Below, in pieces: positions 1 through 8,835 of a DNA stretch of 64,000 nucleotides. Origin of the DNA: Nakamurella lactea DSM 19367 (lineage in GTDB: Bacteria > Actinomycetota > Actinomycetes > Mycobacteriales > Nakamurellaceae); contig NZ_AUFT01000020.1 in NCBI RefSeq assembly GCF_000426645.1, positions 44,585 to 108,584 on the forward strand. The letters are read 5' to 3'. Every line of letters starts with the position of its first letter. Position 1 is the first letter of the stretch. The position numbers and the translations under genes were made by a program. The notes beneath the pieces were generated by a model. That model saw only the letters and a list, made by a program, of their open reading frames with translations. It had not been told where the DNA came from and made no database searches.

Positions 1-1458
1 ACCGCAGGCACCGTTTCCGCGCTCGTCGACTCCGTACCCAAGGGGCTCCACATCGGCGGCGAGTGGGTGCCGACCACCGGCGGGGTCGAGGTGGAGAACC
101 CCGCCACCGGCGAGGTCCTGGCGACCGTCGCCGACGCGACCCCGGAGCAGGGCAAGCAGGCGCTGGATGCCGCCGTCACCGCGCAGAAGGACTGGGCGGC
201 AACGGATCCGCGGGTCCGTGGCGAGATCCTGCGCAAGGCCTTCGAGCTGTTGCAGCAGCGCGCCGACGACTTCGCCCTGCTGATGACGCTGGAGATGGGC
301 AAGCCGCTGGCCGAGGCCAGGGGCGAGGTGACCTACGGCGCCGAGTTCTTCCGCTGGTTCTCCGAGGAGGCCGTGCGGATTGCCGGCCGCTACTCGGTGG
401 CGCCCTCCGGCGGCACCCGGCTGCTCACCATGAAGCAGCCGGTGGGGCCCGCCTTCGCGATCACCCCGTGGAACTTCCCGCTGGCCATGGGCACCCGCAA
501 GATCGGCCCGGCCATCGCCGCCGGCTGCACCATGGTGATCAAACCGGCCGCGCAGACCCCGCTGACGACCCTGCTACTGGCCCAGGTGCTTGTCGAGGCC
601 GGCGTCCCGGCGGGCGTGGTCAACGTGATCACCACGTCCAGCTCCGGCAGGGTTTCCGAGCCGATCATTCGCGACCCGCGGCTGCGCAAGCTCACCTTCA
701 CCGGATCGACCGAAGTGGGCCGCAGGCTGATCGAGCAGTCCGCGCAGCAGGTGCTCAAGGTATCGATGGAACTCGGCGGCAACGCGCCGTTCGTGGTGTT
801 CGGCGATGCGAACCTGGACCGGGCGGTGGACGGCGCGATGTTGGCCAAGATGCGCAACATCGGCGAGGCCTGCACCGCGGCGAACCGGTTCATCGTGCAC
901 GAGTCGGTCGCCGAGGAGTTCGCCGCTCGACTCAGCGAGCGGATGGGCGCGATGAAGGTCGGCCCTGGCATCGACGACGGTGTACAGGTCGGCCCGCTCA
1001 TCGACCAGGCGGCGATCGACAAGGTCACCGAATTGGTGAGCGATGCCACCGACGCCGGCGCCACCGTGCTGACCGGCGGTAAGACGGTGGGGGACAAGGG
1101 ATACTTCTACGCGCCGACCGTGCTCGGCAACGTGCCGGCGTCGGCCAGGGTGTTCTCCGAGGAGATCTTCGGGCCGGTCGCCCCGGTCACCACCTTCACT
1201 ACCGACGACGAGGCGATCGAGCTGGCCAACCGCACCGAGTTCGGCCTGGTCGCCTACGCCTTCACCGAGAACGTCAACCGGGCATTCCGGGTCGCCGAGG
1301 CACTGGAGACCGGCATGGTCGGGCTCAACCAGGGCATCGTGTCCAACCCGGCCGCCCCGTTCGGCGGGGTGAAGGCGTCCGGGATCGGCCGGGAGGGCGG
1401 CGCCGAGGGCATCGAGGAGTACCTGGAGACCAAGTACGTCGGCATCGCCCTGGGCTGA
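1..1458 (+). CDS. gabD: NAD(P)-dependent succinate-semialdehyde dehydrogenase, 5' partial
   Basis: Aldehyde dehydrogenase that would oxidise succinic semialdehyde to succinate in the cytoplasm, the last step of GABA breakdown. The reading frame is open from base 1 with coding-like sequence before the first internal GTG (67), so the true start lies outside the window. Family marks are visible: the NAD-fold substrate motif ITPWNFPL, the general-base glutamate in ELGGNAPF and the catalytic cysteine in GEACTAANR. The C-terminus ends GIGREGG..GIEEYLETKYV, typical of the succinate-semialdehyde branch rather than other aldehyde dehydrogenases. The gene is followed after 79 nt by gabT on the same strand, which supports the substrate assignment. 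Substrate is inferred from subfamily and neighbour; cofactor preference cannot be read with certainty. Confidence 0.9.
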   Translation, partial: TAGTVSALVDSVPKGLHIGGEWVPTTGGVEVENPATGEVLATVADATPEQGKQALDAAVTAQKDWAATDPRVRGEILRKAFELLQQRADDFALLMTLEMGKPLAEARGEVTYGAEFFRWFSEEAVRIAGRYSVAPSGGTRLLTMKQPVGPAFAITPWNFPLAMGTRKIGPAIAAGCTMVIKPAAQTPLTTLLLAQVLVEAGVPAGVVNVITTSSSGRVSEPIIRDPRLRKLTFTGSTEVGRRLIEQSAQQVLKVSMELGGNAPFVVFGDANLDRAVDGAMLAKMRNIGEACTAANRFIVHESVAEEFAARLSERMGAMKVGPGIDDGVQVGPLIDQAAIDKVTELVSDATDAGATVLTGGKTVGDKGYFYAPTVLGNVPASARVFSEEIFGPVAPVTTFTTDDEAIELANRTEFGLVAYAFTENVNRAFRVAEALETGMVGLNQGIVSNPAAPFGGVKASGIGREGGAEGIEEYLETKYVGIALG

Positions 1459-1493
1459 CGAAATCCGGGCTGACGAAATCCGGGTTGACCAAG
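1453..1493 (+). repeat. Short direct repeat over the gabD stop codon
   Basis: The unit GGCTGACGAAATCCG occurs twice back to back, and a third, partial copy (GGTTGACCAA) follows. The first copy contains the gabD stop codon TGA. It looks like a slippage duplication in the gabD-gabT spacer; no hairpin is formed by it and no function is proposed. Confidence 0.6.
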
Positions 1494-1537
1494 CCCACCC
1501 TCATCGAGCACCTGACCGCCCCAACGCAGAGGACGTC

Positions 1538-2890
1538 ATGACCACCGCCGAAACACCCGCGTACCGCAGTGATCTGCCGCAGCAGCGAAAGCTGGTCACC
1601 GCCATCCCCGGACCGAAGTCGACCGCCATTCACCAGCGGCGGTCCGTTGCGGTGAGTGCCGGAGTCGCGTCGACCCTGCCGGTGTACACCGCCGACGCCG
1701 GCGGCGGGGTGATCGTCGACGTCGACGGCAACTCGCTGATCGACCTGGCCTCGGGAATCGCGGTCACCTCGGTCGGCAATGCCGCGCCGAAAGTCGTTGC
1801 CGCGGTGCGGGAATCGGTCGGCCACTTCACCCACAGCTGCTTCATGGTGACGCCCTACGACGGCTACGTCCAGGTCGCCGAGAAGCTCAACGAGCTGACG
1901 CCGGGCAGCCACGCCAAGCGCAGCGCGCTGTTCAACTCCGGCTCGGAGGCGGTGGAGAACGCCGTCAAGATCGCCCGGCTGGCCACCGGCCGTACCGCGG
2001 TGGTGGTGTTCGACCACGCGTACCACGGCCGGACCAATCTCACGATGGCGCTGACGGCCAAGGCGGCGCCGTACAAGAAAGGTTTCGGCCCGTTCGCCGG
2101 CGAGATCTACCGGGTGCCGATGTCGTACCCGTTCCGGGATCCGGACGGGCTGGGCGGCAAAGAGGCTGCGGAGCGGGCGATCTCGATCATCAACACCCAG
2201 ATCGGCGCCGATCAGGTCGCCGCGGTGCTGGTCGAGCCGATCCAGGGCGAGGGCGGTTTCGTCGTTCCCGCCGATGGATTCCTGCCGGCCCTCTCGCAGT
2301 GGTGCACCAGCAGCGGCGCGGTGTTCATCGCCGACGAGATCCAATCCGGCTTCTGTCGCACCGGCGACTGGTTCGCCAGCGACCACGAGGGGGTGGTGCC
2401 GGACCTGGTGACCACGGCGAAGGGAATGGCCGGTGGGTTGCCACTTGCCGGGGTCACCGGACGGGCCGAGTTGATGGACGCCGTGCACGGCGGTGGCCTC
2501 GGGGGCACCTACGGCGGTAACCCGATCGCTTGTGCCGCTGCCCTGGCAGCGATCGAGACGATGGCCGATCTGGATCTGAACGCGGCAGCGAAGCGAATCG
2601 AGGGCACCGCGGTCCCGATCCTGCAGACAGTGGCGGAGCAGACCGGCCGGATCGGCGATGTCCGCGGGCGGGGAGCGATGCTGGCGGCGGAATTCGTCAT
2701 CCCGGGGACCACGGACCCGGATCCGGCGGTCGCCGCTGCGGTGGCCAAGGCCTGCCACGCCCAGGGTGTTGTCGTGCTCACCTGCGGCACCTTCGGCAAT
2801 GTGATCCGGCTGCTGCCGCCCCTGGTGATCGGCGAGCAGCTGCTGGTGGAGGGCCTCGGAGTACTCACCGACGCCGTCCGGGCGATCTGA
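1538..2890 (+). CDS. gabT: 4-aminobutyrate aminotransferase
   Basis: PLP-dependent class III aminotransferase of 450 aa that transfers the amino group of GABA to 2-oxoglutarate, giving succinic semialdehyde and glutamate. The PLP-binding lysine sits in TTAKGMAGGLPL, preceded by the conserved FIADEIQSGFCRTG strand; the substrate loop GSEAVENAVKIAR is also present. An AGAGG ribosome-binding site lies 6 nt before the ATG at 1538. The product would be used directly by the upstream gabD product. Length matches mycobacterial GabT. Class III enzymes overlap in substrate use, so ornithine or 5-aminovalerate activity is possible, but the gabD pairing makes GABA the best call. Confidence 0.92.
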   Translation: MTTAETPAYRSDLPQQRKLVTAIPGPKSTAIHQRRSVAVSAGVASTLPVYTADAGGGVIVDVDGNSLIDLASGIAVTSVGNAAPKVVAAVRESVGHFTHSCFMVTPYDGYVQVAEKLNELTPGSHAKRSALFNSGSEAVENAVKIARLATGRTAVVVFDHAYHGRTNLTMALTAKAAPYKKGFGPFAGEIYRVPMSYPFRDPDGLGGKEAAERAISIINTQIGADQVAAVLVEPIQGEGGFVVPADGFLPALSQWCTSSGAVFIADEIQSGFCRTGDWFASDHEGVVPDLVTTAKGMAGGLPLAGVTGRAELMDAVHGGGLGGTYGGNPIACAAALAAIETMADLDLNAAAKRIEGTAVPILQTVAEQTGRIGDVRGRGAMLAAEFVIPGTTDPDPAVAAAVAKACHAQGVVVLTCGTFGNVIRLLPPLVIGEQLLVEGLGVLTDAVRAI

Positions 2891-2978
2891 GCGGCGTTCG
2901 GACAGTTCACCTGGTGGTCACGCGACCGCTACGCCCGCGGTGCCGCTGTCACCCCGACACCGGTCACCATCGGGATCT

Positions 2979-3827
2979 GTGACGACAACCGAGCTGCTCC
3001 TTGACGCGCCGGATCCCCATCACCCGACCACCGACCGCTACCGACTGTCCCTGGCCGCCGACTCCGGCGACGTCCAGGCCGCACGCCGCCTGCGGGACGA
3101 GGTCTTCTCCGCCGAATTCGGGGCGATCACCCCCGGTCCGGACGGCGTGGACGCCGATGACTTCGACGACCTCTGTGATCACCTGATCGTCTGGCACCGC
3201 AGCGATCGCAACGACCCGGGCCACGACGCCGATCGACTCGACGCCGGCGGTGCGATCGGCAGCCGTCGGGGACAGGCGGTCGCCACCTACCGGCTGTTGC
3301 CGCCGCACAGCAACGACAGCACCCCGCTGGCGTCCGGCCTCTATGCGGCCGGCGAGTTCGATGTGACCCCACTCGAGGGCCTACTCGACAGTTGCGTCGA
3401 GGCCGGCCGTTCGTGCGTGCATGCCGATCACCGCGGCGGTACCGCGGTATCGCTGCTCTGGGGCGGGATCGCCCGTTACATGCATCTGTCCGGCTATCGC
3501 TATCTGGTGGGCTGCGCGTCTGTAGCGCTGGACGACGGCGGCGGCAATGCTGCGGCCTTCGGCGACCTGGCGATGGCCCGGCATGCGGCTCCGGAGAAAT
3601 ATCACTGTCGACCGTACCGGCCGTTCGACCCGACCGGAATCGAAAGGCCCGCCAGGGCAACGATTCCGCCGCTACTCAAGGGATATCTGCGGCTCGGCGC
3701 CGTGGTCTGCGGGCCGGCCGCGCTGGACCCGGAGTTCGGTACCGCGGACTTTCTGGTGCTGCTGGATCTGGAGCGGGCCGACCAGCGTTATCTGCGGTTC
3801 TTTCTGGGTTCGGCGGCCGGGCGATGA
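2979..3827 (+). CDS. GNAT-fold acyltransferase, OlsB-like (ornithine lipid type)
   Basis: About 282 aa of the Acetyltransf_5 / hemolysin-like GNAT group, which includes OlsB, the enzyme that N-acylates ornithine with a 3-hydroxyacyl-ACP. The core is visible: an RxLRxEVF-type N-terminal block (RRLRDEVFSAEFG), then VATYRLLP, the segment SCVHADHRGG that replaces the usual RYRGKG acyl-donor loop, and LLKGYLRLGA..C, the conserved C-terminal substrate block. The GTG at 2979 gives the usual N-terminus; an in-frame GTG at 2940 would add 13 residues without similarity. Its stop overlaps the next gene's ATG by 4 nt (ATGA), so the two are translationally coupled. An adjacent GNAT-PlsC pair matches Rv3027c-Rv3026c upstream of iscS in M. 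tuberculosis. The ornithine-lipid function is inferred. Confidence 0.75.
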   Translation: MTTTELLLDAPDPHHPTTDRYRLSLAADSGDVQAARRLRDEVFSAEFGAITPGPDGVDADDFDDLCDHLIVWHRSDRNDPGHDADRLDAGGAIGSRRGQAVATYRLLPPHSNDSTPLASGLYAAGEFDVTPLEGLLDSCVEAGRSCVHADHRGGTAVSLLWGGIARYMHLSGYRYLVGCASVALDDGGGNAAAFGDLAMARHAAPEKYHCRPYRPFDPTGIERPARATIPPLLKGYLRLGAVVCGPAALDPEFGTADFLVLLDLERADQRYLRFFLGSAAGR

Positions 3828-4804
3828 CCTGCCGGCGCGCCGCCTGCACCCCTGGCTGTCTGGACGATCATCCGACACTGCCGCGCCGGAGCCCTGCCGC
3901 GCGGGCCGCGGTGGCGGCTCGATCGGCGGCCGCGATCGGACTGGCGCTGATCGTCGTCCGGGTGCTCGCCGCCGGATCCGGTCGCACCGCCGGACGTCGC
4001 GGCGCCTGGGCGCTGCATCGCGTCTCCGGCCCGGTGCTGGCCGCCCTCGGCGTCCAGGTACACACGTCCGGAACACCCCGGTCCGGTGCTGCCCTGGTGG
4101 TGGGCAATCACCTGTCTTGGCTGGACATCCTGGTGCTCTCGGCGCAGACACCGATGCGGCAGGTCGCCAAGACCGAGGTCGGCGACTGGCCCCTGGTCTC
4201 CGGCGTCGCCCGGCGAACGGGCACGATCTTCCTCGACCGGTTCCGGCCACGGGCGCTGCCGGAGGTGGTCGAGGCAGCCGCGCTGGCGTTGCGTCAGGGG
4301 CACAAGGTGCAGGTCTTCCCGGAGGCCACCACCCGGTGCGGCGGCGCGGTGGGGGAGTTCTACCGCTGTGTGTTCCAAGCGGCGATCGACGCCGCCGTTG
4401 TGGTCGCGCCGGTCACCCTGAGATACCTCGACATTGACGGACAACCCACCCCGGTGCCGGCTTTCCTCGGCGACGAGACACTGATCGAATCGCTGCGCCG
4501 GGTGCTGGCGGTGCGCGGACTTGTGGTGCAGGTGCACTGGTTGCCGCCCATTCCGGCGGTGGCCGGCACCGGGCATCGGGCGGTGGACCGCAAGCGGCTG
4601 GCCTCGGCTGCCGAACGTGCGGTCGCCCGGGCTCTCACAGTGCCGGTGGTACGGCGACGGGCCGAACGTCCGGCCGAAGCCGGGAGCGCCGCCGGGGTCG
4701 GGGCCCGACGGCGCTCCCTCGCAGGTGTCGGTGCCTACCCCGCACGTCGACCTGCGCCGACGGCCGAACCGTCGGAACTCCAGATTGTGGCACCTGGTTG
4801 TTAG
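3824..4804 (+). CDS. PlsC-family 1-acyl-sn-glycerol-3-phosphate / lyso-ornithine-lipid acyltransferase
   Basis: Membrane-associated acyltransferase of about 326 aa. A hydrophobic stretch near residues 25-45 probably anchors it. The catalytic NHxxxxD block is present as NHLSWLD, the second motif as FLDRF and the third as FPEATTR, in place of the common PEGTR. Start is the ATG at 3824, which overlaps the upstream stop as ATGA. Together with the GNAT gene it forms the two-step OlsB/OlsA arrangement: the first enzyme makes a lyso-lipid, this one adds the second acyl chain. It could instead act on lysophosphatidic acid; another PlsC homologue at 50603 is the better candidate for that task. The last ~60 residues are Arg/Ala/Pro-rich and look disordered. 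Confidence 0.8.
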   Translation: MTCRRAACTPGCLDDHPTLPRRSPAARAAVAARSAAAIGLALIVVRVLAAGSGRTAGRRGAWALHRVSGPVLAALGVQVHTSGTPRSGAALVVGNHLSWLDILVLSAQTPMRQVAKTEVGDWPLVSGVARRTGTIFLDRFRPRALPEVVEAAALALRQGHKVQVFPEATTRCGGAVGEFYRCVFQAAIDAAVVVAPVTLRYLDIDGQPTPVPAFLGDETLIESLRRVLAVRGLVVQVHWLPPIPAVAGTGHRAVDRKRLASAAERAVARALTVPVVRRRAERPAEAGSAAGVGARRRSLAGVGAYPARRPAPTAEPSELQIVAPGC

Positions 4805-4962
4805 TTGAGTGTTCAACGGATGTGCATCGGGTGTGGATCGTCGACGAACCTCGCTGCGGGTCTGGACCAGGCGCGGCCGCGGGACAAGAATGCGCCCGGC
4901 GCCGCGGCCGGGTTAGGTACCTTGGCCGCCGCACGGTCGCCGGGCGATTACCCTGGGGACCG

Positions 4963-6189
4963 ATGGTGTACCTCGATCATGCTGCTACCACCCCGGTTCT
5001 GCCGGCGGTGGTCGAGGCTGTCGCCGAAGCGATGGCCGTGGGCGGCAACCCTTCGTCGGTGCACAGCGCCGGGCGGGCGGCCCGCAGCCGGATCGAGGAA
5101 GCCAGGGAGCTGCTCGCCGCGCTGCTGGACGCCCATCCGAGCGAGGTGCTGTTCACCTCCGGTGGCACCGAATCCGACAACCTGGCCGTCACCGGCCTGT
5201 TCCAGGCCCGTCACCGGGCCGATCCCGCGCGGCGGGAGATCCTGCTCTCGGGTGCCGAGCATCATGCCGTGCTCGATGCGGCCGACCACCTCGCGGCGAC
5301 CGGGGCGGCGCGGATCCGTCGCCTTCCGGTGGACCGCAACGGCCGGGTGACCCGCGATGCGTTCGCTGACGCGGCGGCCGAGCGGCCGGACCGGATCGCA
5401 CTGGCCAGCGTGATGTGGGCCAACAACGAGACCGGCGCCGTCAGCGACATCGCGGCGCTGAGCGCCATCGCCGGCGCGGCTGGGTTCCCGTTGCACACCG
5501 ACGCCGTGCAGGCGGTCGGCACCCTGGATGTGGATTTCGCCCGCTCCAGCGCCGCGGCGCTGTCGATCGCCGGCCACAAGCTCGGCGGCCCCGGTGGGAC
5601 CGGCCTGCTGCTGCTGCGCCGGGATGCGGCGCTGGTGCCGCTGCAGCACGGCGGCGGCCAGGAGCGCGGCCTGCGCTCCGGCACGCTCAACGTGGCCGGC
5701 GCCGTCGGGCTCGCGGTAGCGGTGGAAGAAGCGGTGACGCGTCGCGCGGTGCGCGCGGCCGAGTATGCCCGGCTCGGTCGCCGGCTGATCGACGGTGTCA
5801 GGGCGATCGTGCCCGATGCCGAGCTCACCGGATCGGATCCCGCCGATCAGGCGCAGCTTCCCGGTGTCGTGCACCTACGGTTCCCCGGCTGCGAGTCCGA
5901 GACGCTGCTGATGCTGCTGGATGCCGCCGGGGTGGAGTGCTCGGCCGGGTCGGCCTGCACGGCCGGGGTGACCCGGGCCTCGCATGTACTGCTGGCGATC
6001 GGGTTGGACGAGCCGGCCGCCCGCAGCTCGCTGCGGTTCTCGTTGGGCCACACCAGCTCCGATGCCGACATCGATGCGGTAACCGCCGTCATCGGCGAAG
6101 TGGTTCGGCGGGCGAAGGACGCAAATGCGAAGCGGACGAATGCCCGCGCGCAGCATGTGTCACCACTGCTGACCGGGAGCCCGCGATGA
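4963..6189 (+). CDS. iscS: Cysteine desulfurase
   Basis: Class V PLP-dependent enzyme of 408 aa that removes sulfur from cysteine as an enzyme-bound persulfide. Seen: the N-terminal [21 protein letters not shown], the PLP lysine in [12 protein letters not shown] and the persulfide-forming cysteine in [10 protein letters not shown]. Start is set at the ATG 4963 because the conserved N-terminus begins there; a GGGGAC element lies just upstream. A TACCCT hexamer 8 nt before the ATG could be a -10 box. The stop overlaps the mnmA ATG (ATGA). Adjacency to mnmA indicates that its main partner is tRNA thiolation; no iscU or other scaffold gene lies beside it. Same order as Rv3025c-Rv3024c. Confidence 0.93.
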   Translation: MVYLDHAATTPVLPAVVEAVAEAMAVGGNPSSVHSAGRAARSRIEEARELLAALLDAHPSEVLFTSGGTESDNLAVTGLFQARHRADPARREILLSGAEHHAVLDAADHLAATGAARIRRLPVDRNGRVTRDAFADAAAERPDRIALASVMWANNETGAVSDIAALSAIAGAAGFPLHTDAVQAVGTLDVDFARSSAAALSIAGHKLGGPGGTGLLLLRRDAALVPLQHGGGQERGLRSGTLNVAGAVGLAVAVEEAVTRRAVRAAEYARLGRRLIDGVRAIVPDAELTGSDPADQAQLPGVVHLRFPGCESETLLMLLDAAGVECSAGSACTAGVTRASHVLLAIGLDEPAARSSLRFSLGHTSSDADIDAVTAVIGEVVRRAKDANAKRTNARAQHVSPLLTGSPR

Positions 6190-7259
6190 AGGTGCTGGCG
6201 GCGATGAGCGGCGGGGTCGACTCGGCGGTGGCCGCGGCGCTCGCGGTCGACGCCGGGCACGAGGTCACCGGCGTGCATCTGGCGTTGTCCCGTCAGCCCG
6301 GGACGTTGCGCACCGGGTCCAGGGGCTGCTGCACCGTCGAGGACGCGCTGGACGCCCGCCGGGTCGCCGATCTGCTGGGAATTCCGTACTACGTCTGGGA
6401 TTTCAGCGAAGAATTCGCACAGGACGTGGTCGCCGACTTCCTCGCCGAGTACCAGGCCGGACGCACCCCGAACCCCTGTCTGCGCTGCAACGAGACCATC
6501 AAGTTCGCCGCGCTGCTGGACCGGGCGATCTCGCTCGGGTTCGACGCGGTGGCCACCGGGCACCACGTCAAGCTCGCCGACGGCATCCTGCACCGCTCGG
6601 TCGACGAGGGCAAGGACCAGTCGTATGTGTTGGCGGTGCTCACCGCGGAACAGCTGTCGCACACCATGTTCCCGCTCGGCGAGATGACCAAGACGCAGGT
6701 GCGGGCGGAGGCGGCCAGGCGCGGGTTCGCGGTGGCGGCCAAGCCCGACTCCTACGACATCTGCTTCATCCCGGAGGGCGACACCCAGGCCTACCTCGCC
6801 GAGAAGCTCGGCGAGCGGCCAGGTCCGATCGTGGACGCGGAGACCGGCGAGCAGCTCGGCGAGCACACCGGCTACTTCGGCTACACCATCGGGCAGCGCA
6901 AGGGACTGGGTCTGCAGCGGCCGGCCGCGGACGGCAAGCCGCGGTACGTGCTGGGCATCGAGCCGGTGTCCGGCACCGTCACCGTCGGGCCCGCTGCTGG
7001 GCTGCAGGTGACCGAGATCACCGCCGCGCACCGGATCGTCTATTCGACCGGCAAGCAGCCGCGGTTCCCGATGCGGACGGTGGCCCAGGTGCGCGCGCAC
7101 GGCGGAACCGTCGGGGGCACCGCAGATCTGGTCGACGGCGCGATCCGGATCGACCTGGACGCGCCGATCAGTGGCATCGCACCGGGCCAGACCGTGGTGC
7201 TCTACGATGCCGACGACGAGTACGTGATCGGCGCGGCCACCATCACCGGATCCCGATGA
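6186..7259 (+). CDS. mnmA: tRNA 2-thiouridylase
   Basis: 357-aa enzyme that activates uridine-34 of tRNA-Lys/Glu/Gln with ATP and inserts sulfur to give 2-thiouridine. The PP-loop SGGVDSA lies at residues 8-14. The nucleophilic cysteine is in NPCLRCN and the second catalytic cysteine in [20 protein letters not shown], a family signature, follows before the C-terminal beta-barrel. The ATG overlaps the iscS stop by 4 nt and its own stop overlaps the next gene in the same manner, so three genes form a tight operon. IscS probably donates the sulfur. Two of its substrate tRNA species (Gln, Glu) are encoded at 42.8-43.0 kb, although both carry CTG/CTC anticodons. Confidence 0.95.
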   Translation: MKVLAAMSGGVDSAVAAALAVDAGHEVTGVHLALSRQPGTLRTGSRGCCTVEDALDARRVADLLGIPYYVWDFSEEFAQDVVADFLAEYQAGRTPNPCLRCNETIKFAALLDRAISLGFDAVATGHHVKLADGILHRSVDEGKDQSYVLAVLTAEQLSHTMFPLGEMTKTQVRAEAARRGFAVAAKPDSYDICFIPEGDTQAYLAEKLGERPGPIVDAETGEQLGEHTGYFGYTIGQRKGLGLQRPAADGKPRYVLGIEPVSGTVTVGPAAGLQVTEITAAHRIVYSTGKQPRFPMRTVAQVRAHGGTVGGTADLVDGAIRIDLDAPISGIAPGQTVVLYDADDEYVIGAATITGSR

Positions 7260-8260
7260 GCGATACCACCTCCTGGCCCGCCGGCAGTGCGACGGGCCTC
7301 GGACCGTTGCCCGGCACCGATATTGGTGAGGCAGTGCGCGCCGTCGTCGGCGAGCTGCCCGAGCTGCCCTTCGTTCCGGCACTGCCGGCTCGCGGGGTCG
7401 GTGCTGACCCGGTCGGGCGAACCATCGCGCTGCTGGTCGACATCTTCGGCGAGGTGGTCCCGAGCGGGTGGCGGATCAGCCGCCGGCCAGGGATGGACGA
7501 CCGGCGGGCCAAGGACTTTCGTCAGTGGGACCTGGACGCGGTGGGTGAGCACGCCAGGGCTGCCGAGCGACTCAAGATTCACCTGCTCGGTCCCTGGACG
7601 TTGGCCGCCCGACTCGAGCTGCCCTCCGGAAACCTCGCCGTCGGCGACCCCGGTGCGGTCGCGGATCTGGCCGGGTCGCTGTCCGAAGGGCTGACCCAGC
7701 ACCTGGCCGAGCTCGGCCGACGGCTGCCGGGTGTCGAAATAGCCGTACAACTGGAAGAACCGGACCTGGGCGCCGTGTTGGACGGGCCGATCCCGACCGC
7801 CAGCGGTTTCGGCACGCTTCGGCACGTACCGGTCGACACCGTTCGGACCGCCCTGGCCGATTTCGTCGCCGCCCTCGGTGAGCGACCGGTGATCGCCGCC
7901 GGTGTACCTGCCGGGCCATTGTGGGAACTGTTGCGGGCGGCGGGTTTCGGCGCCCTGACCGGAGCAATGGCCGACATCACCGGCCGATCGTCCGCACTGC
8001 TGGACGCCGTGGGGCAGGTCGTGCAGGACGGGATCCGTCTGCAGATCGAACTGCCGCCCGATGCGAAGACCTCGACGGTTGGGCCGGCGCTACTCGCCGG
8101 CTGGCGGCAGATCGGTTATCCGATCGAGGATGTCGCCGGCGCTATCACTCCGACGGCCGCCGGTGGGCAGGCGGACACGATCGCGACGGCGGTGCAGCGG
8201 ATGAAGGTTGCCCGGGACCTCGGGCGTGCCCTGCTGGAACCGCCGGACAGCTGGCTCTGA
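7256..8260 (+). CDS. Methionine-synthase-like (MetE C-terminal fold) protein of unknown role
   Basis: 334 aa with a TIM-barrel resembling the vitamin-B12-independent methionine synthase/UroD superfamily; the syntenic mycobacterial gene is Rv3015c. Seen: [15 protein letters not shown] near the N-terminus, which is the family opening, and [13 protein letters not shown] and [20 protein letters not shown] strands that line the barrel. The classical MetE zinc ligands (His-x-Cys ... Cys) are not apparent, so it is unlikely to be a genuine methionine synthase. ATG overlaps the mnmA stop (ATGA), placing it in the iscS-mnmA operon. A role linked to sulfur or tRNA metabolism is only an inference from that conserved neighbourhood. 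Confidence 0.7.
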   Translation: MSDTTSWPAGSATGLGPLPGTDIGEAVRAVVGELPELPFVPALPARGVGADPVGRTIALLVDIFGEVVPSGWRISRRPGMDDRRAKDFRQWDLDAVGEHARAAERLKIHLLGPWTLAARLELPSGNLAVGDPGAVADLAGSLSEGLTQHLAELGRRLPGVEIAVQLEEPDLGAVLDGPIPTASGFGTLRHVPVDTVRTALADFVAALGERPVIAAGVPAGPLWELLRAAGFGALTGAMADITGRSSALLDAVGQVVQDGIRLQIELPPDAKTSTVGPALLAGWRQIGYPIEDVAGAITPTAAGGQADTIATAVQRMKVARDLGRALLEPPDSWL

Positions 8261-8310
8261 CGCGCGCCATCGTCCGGCCCCGGCCGGGCGGGACACGAGT
8301 GTGGGATTGA

Positions 8311-8333
8311 ATTACATAGGTAACCTATGTAAT
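8311..8333. promoter_or_regulatory. Perfect 11-bp inverted repeat, probable MarR operator
   Basis: ATTACATAGGT-A-ACCTATGTAAT is an exact palindrome with one central base. It overlaps the first bases of the downstream MarR gene. TAACCT (8321-8326) inside it fits a TANNNT -10 box placed 5 nt before the ATG. Binding of the MarR dimer would therefore cover the core promoter of its own MarR-MFS operon. The A+T-rich palindrome stands out sharply from the surrounding sequence. Confidence 0.8.
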
Positions 8334-8835
8334 GTCGAGGAACGTGAGCGACAGCGCGTCCGACGAGCTCGGATCCGAACTGCTGACGGTGCTGGCGGGT
8401 CTGAACCGCTGGGCAACCGCCAGGGCGGACCTGCCGGTGCCGTATGCGCAGGCCAGGCTGCTCAGCCTGATCGACCTGCACGGGCCGGCCAGGATCTCAG
8501 AGCTGGCCGCCGCCGACCACAGCAGCCAGCCGACGATCACTCAGCAGCTGCGACGGCTGGACGACGCCGGACTGATCTGTCGGACCCCAGATCCGGATGA
8601 CGCCAGGGCAGTGCAGATCAGCCTCAGCGGATCCGGCGTCATCGCCCTGCGGAGCATCAGGCAGGCCAGGACGGACGTTGTCGCCCCGGAGCTGGCTGCT
8701 ATGTCCGCCCTCGAGCGCCGGCGGATCGCCGCGGCCGTCCCCGCCCTGCGTCGGCTGCTGAACAGCCTCGGCGCTCCCCAGTCCGAAACACCCGCCACAG
8801 AAGTACGCAGCGATCAGGAAAGTAGCACCGAATGA
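8332..8835 (+). CDS. MarR-family transcriptional regulator
   Basis: 167-aa winged-helix protein. The recognition helix region reads ISELAAADHSSQPTITQQLRRLDDAGL, followed by the wing R..DPDDARAVQISLS, both typical of MarR. The ATG at 8332 has no ribosome-binding site and begins 5 nt after a TAACCT box, so it may be leaderless; the GTG at 8344 has a GAGGA too close to be convincing. The stop overlaps the ATG of the MFS transporter by 4 nt. A perfect palindrome covers the promoter, so this protein most likely represses itself and the transporter until a ligand, probably an exported compound, binds. The ligand is unknown. Confidence 0.9.
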   Translation: MSRNVSDSASDELGSELLTVLAGLNRWATARADLPVPYAQARLLSLIDLHGPARISELAAADHSSQPTITQQLRRLDDAGLICRTPDPDDARAVQISLSGSGVIALRSIRQARTDVVAPELAAMSALERRRIAAAVPALRRLLNSLGAPQSETPATEVRSDQESSTE

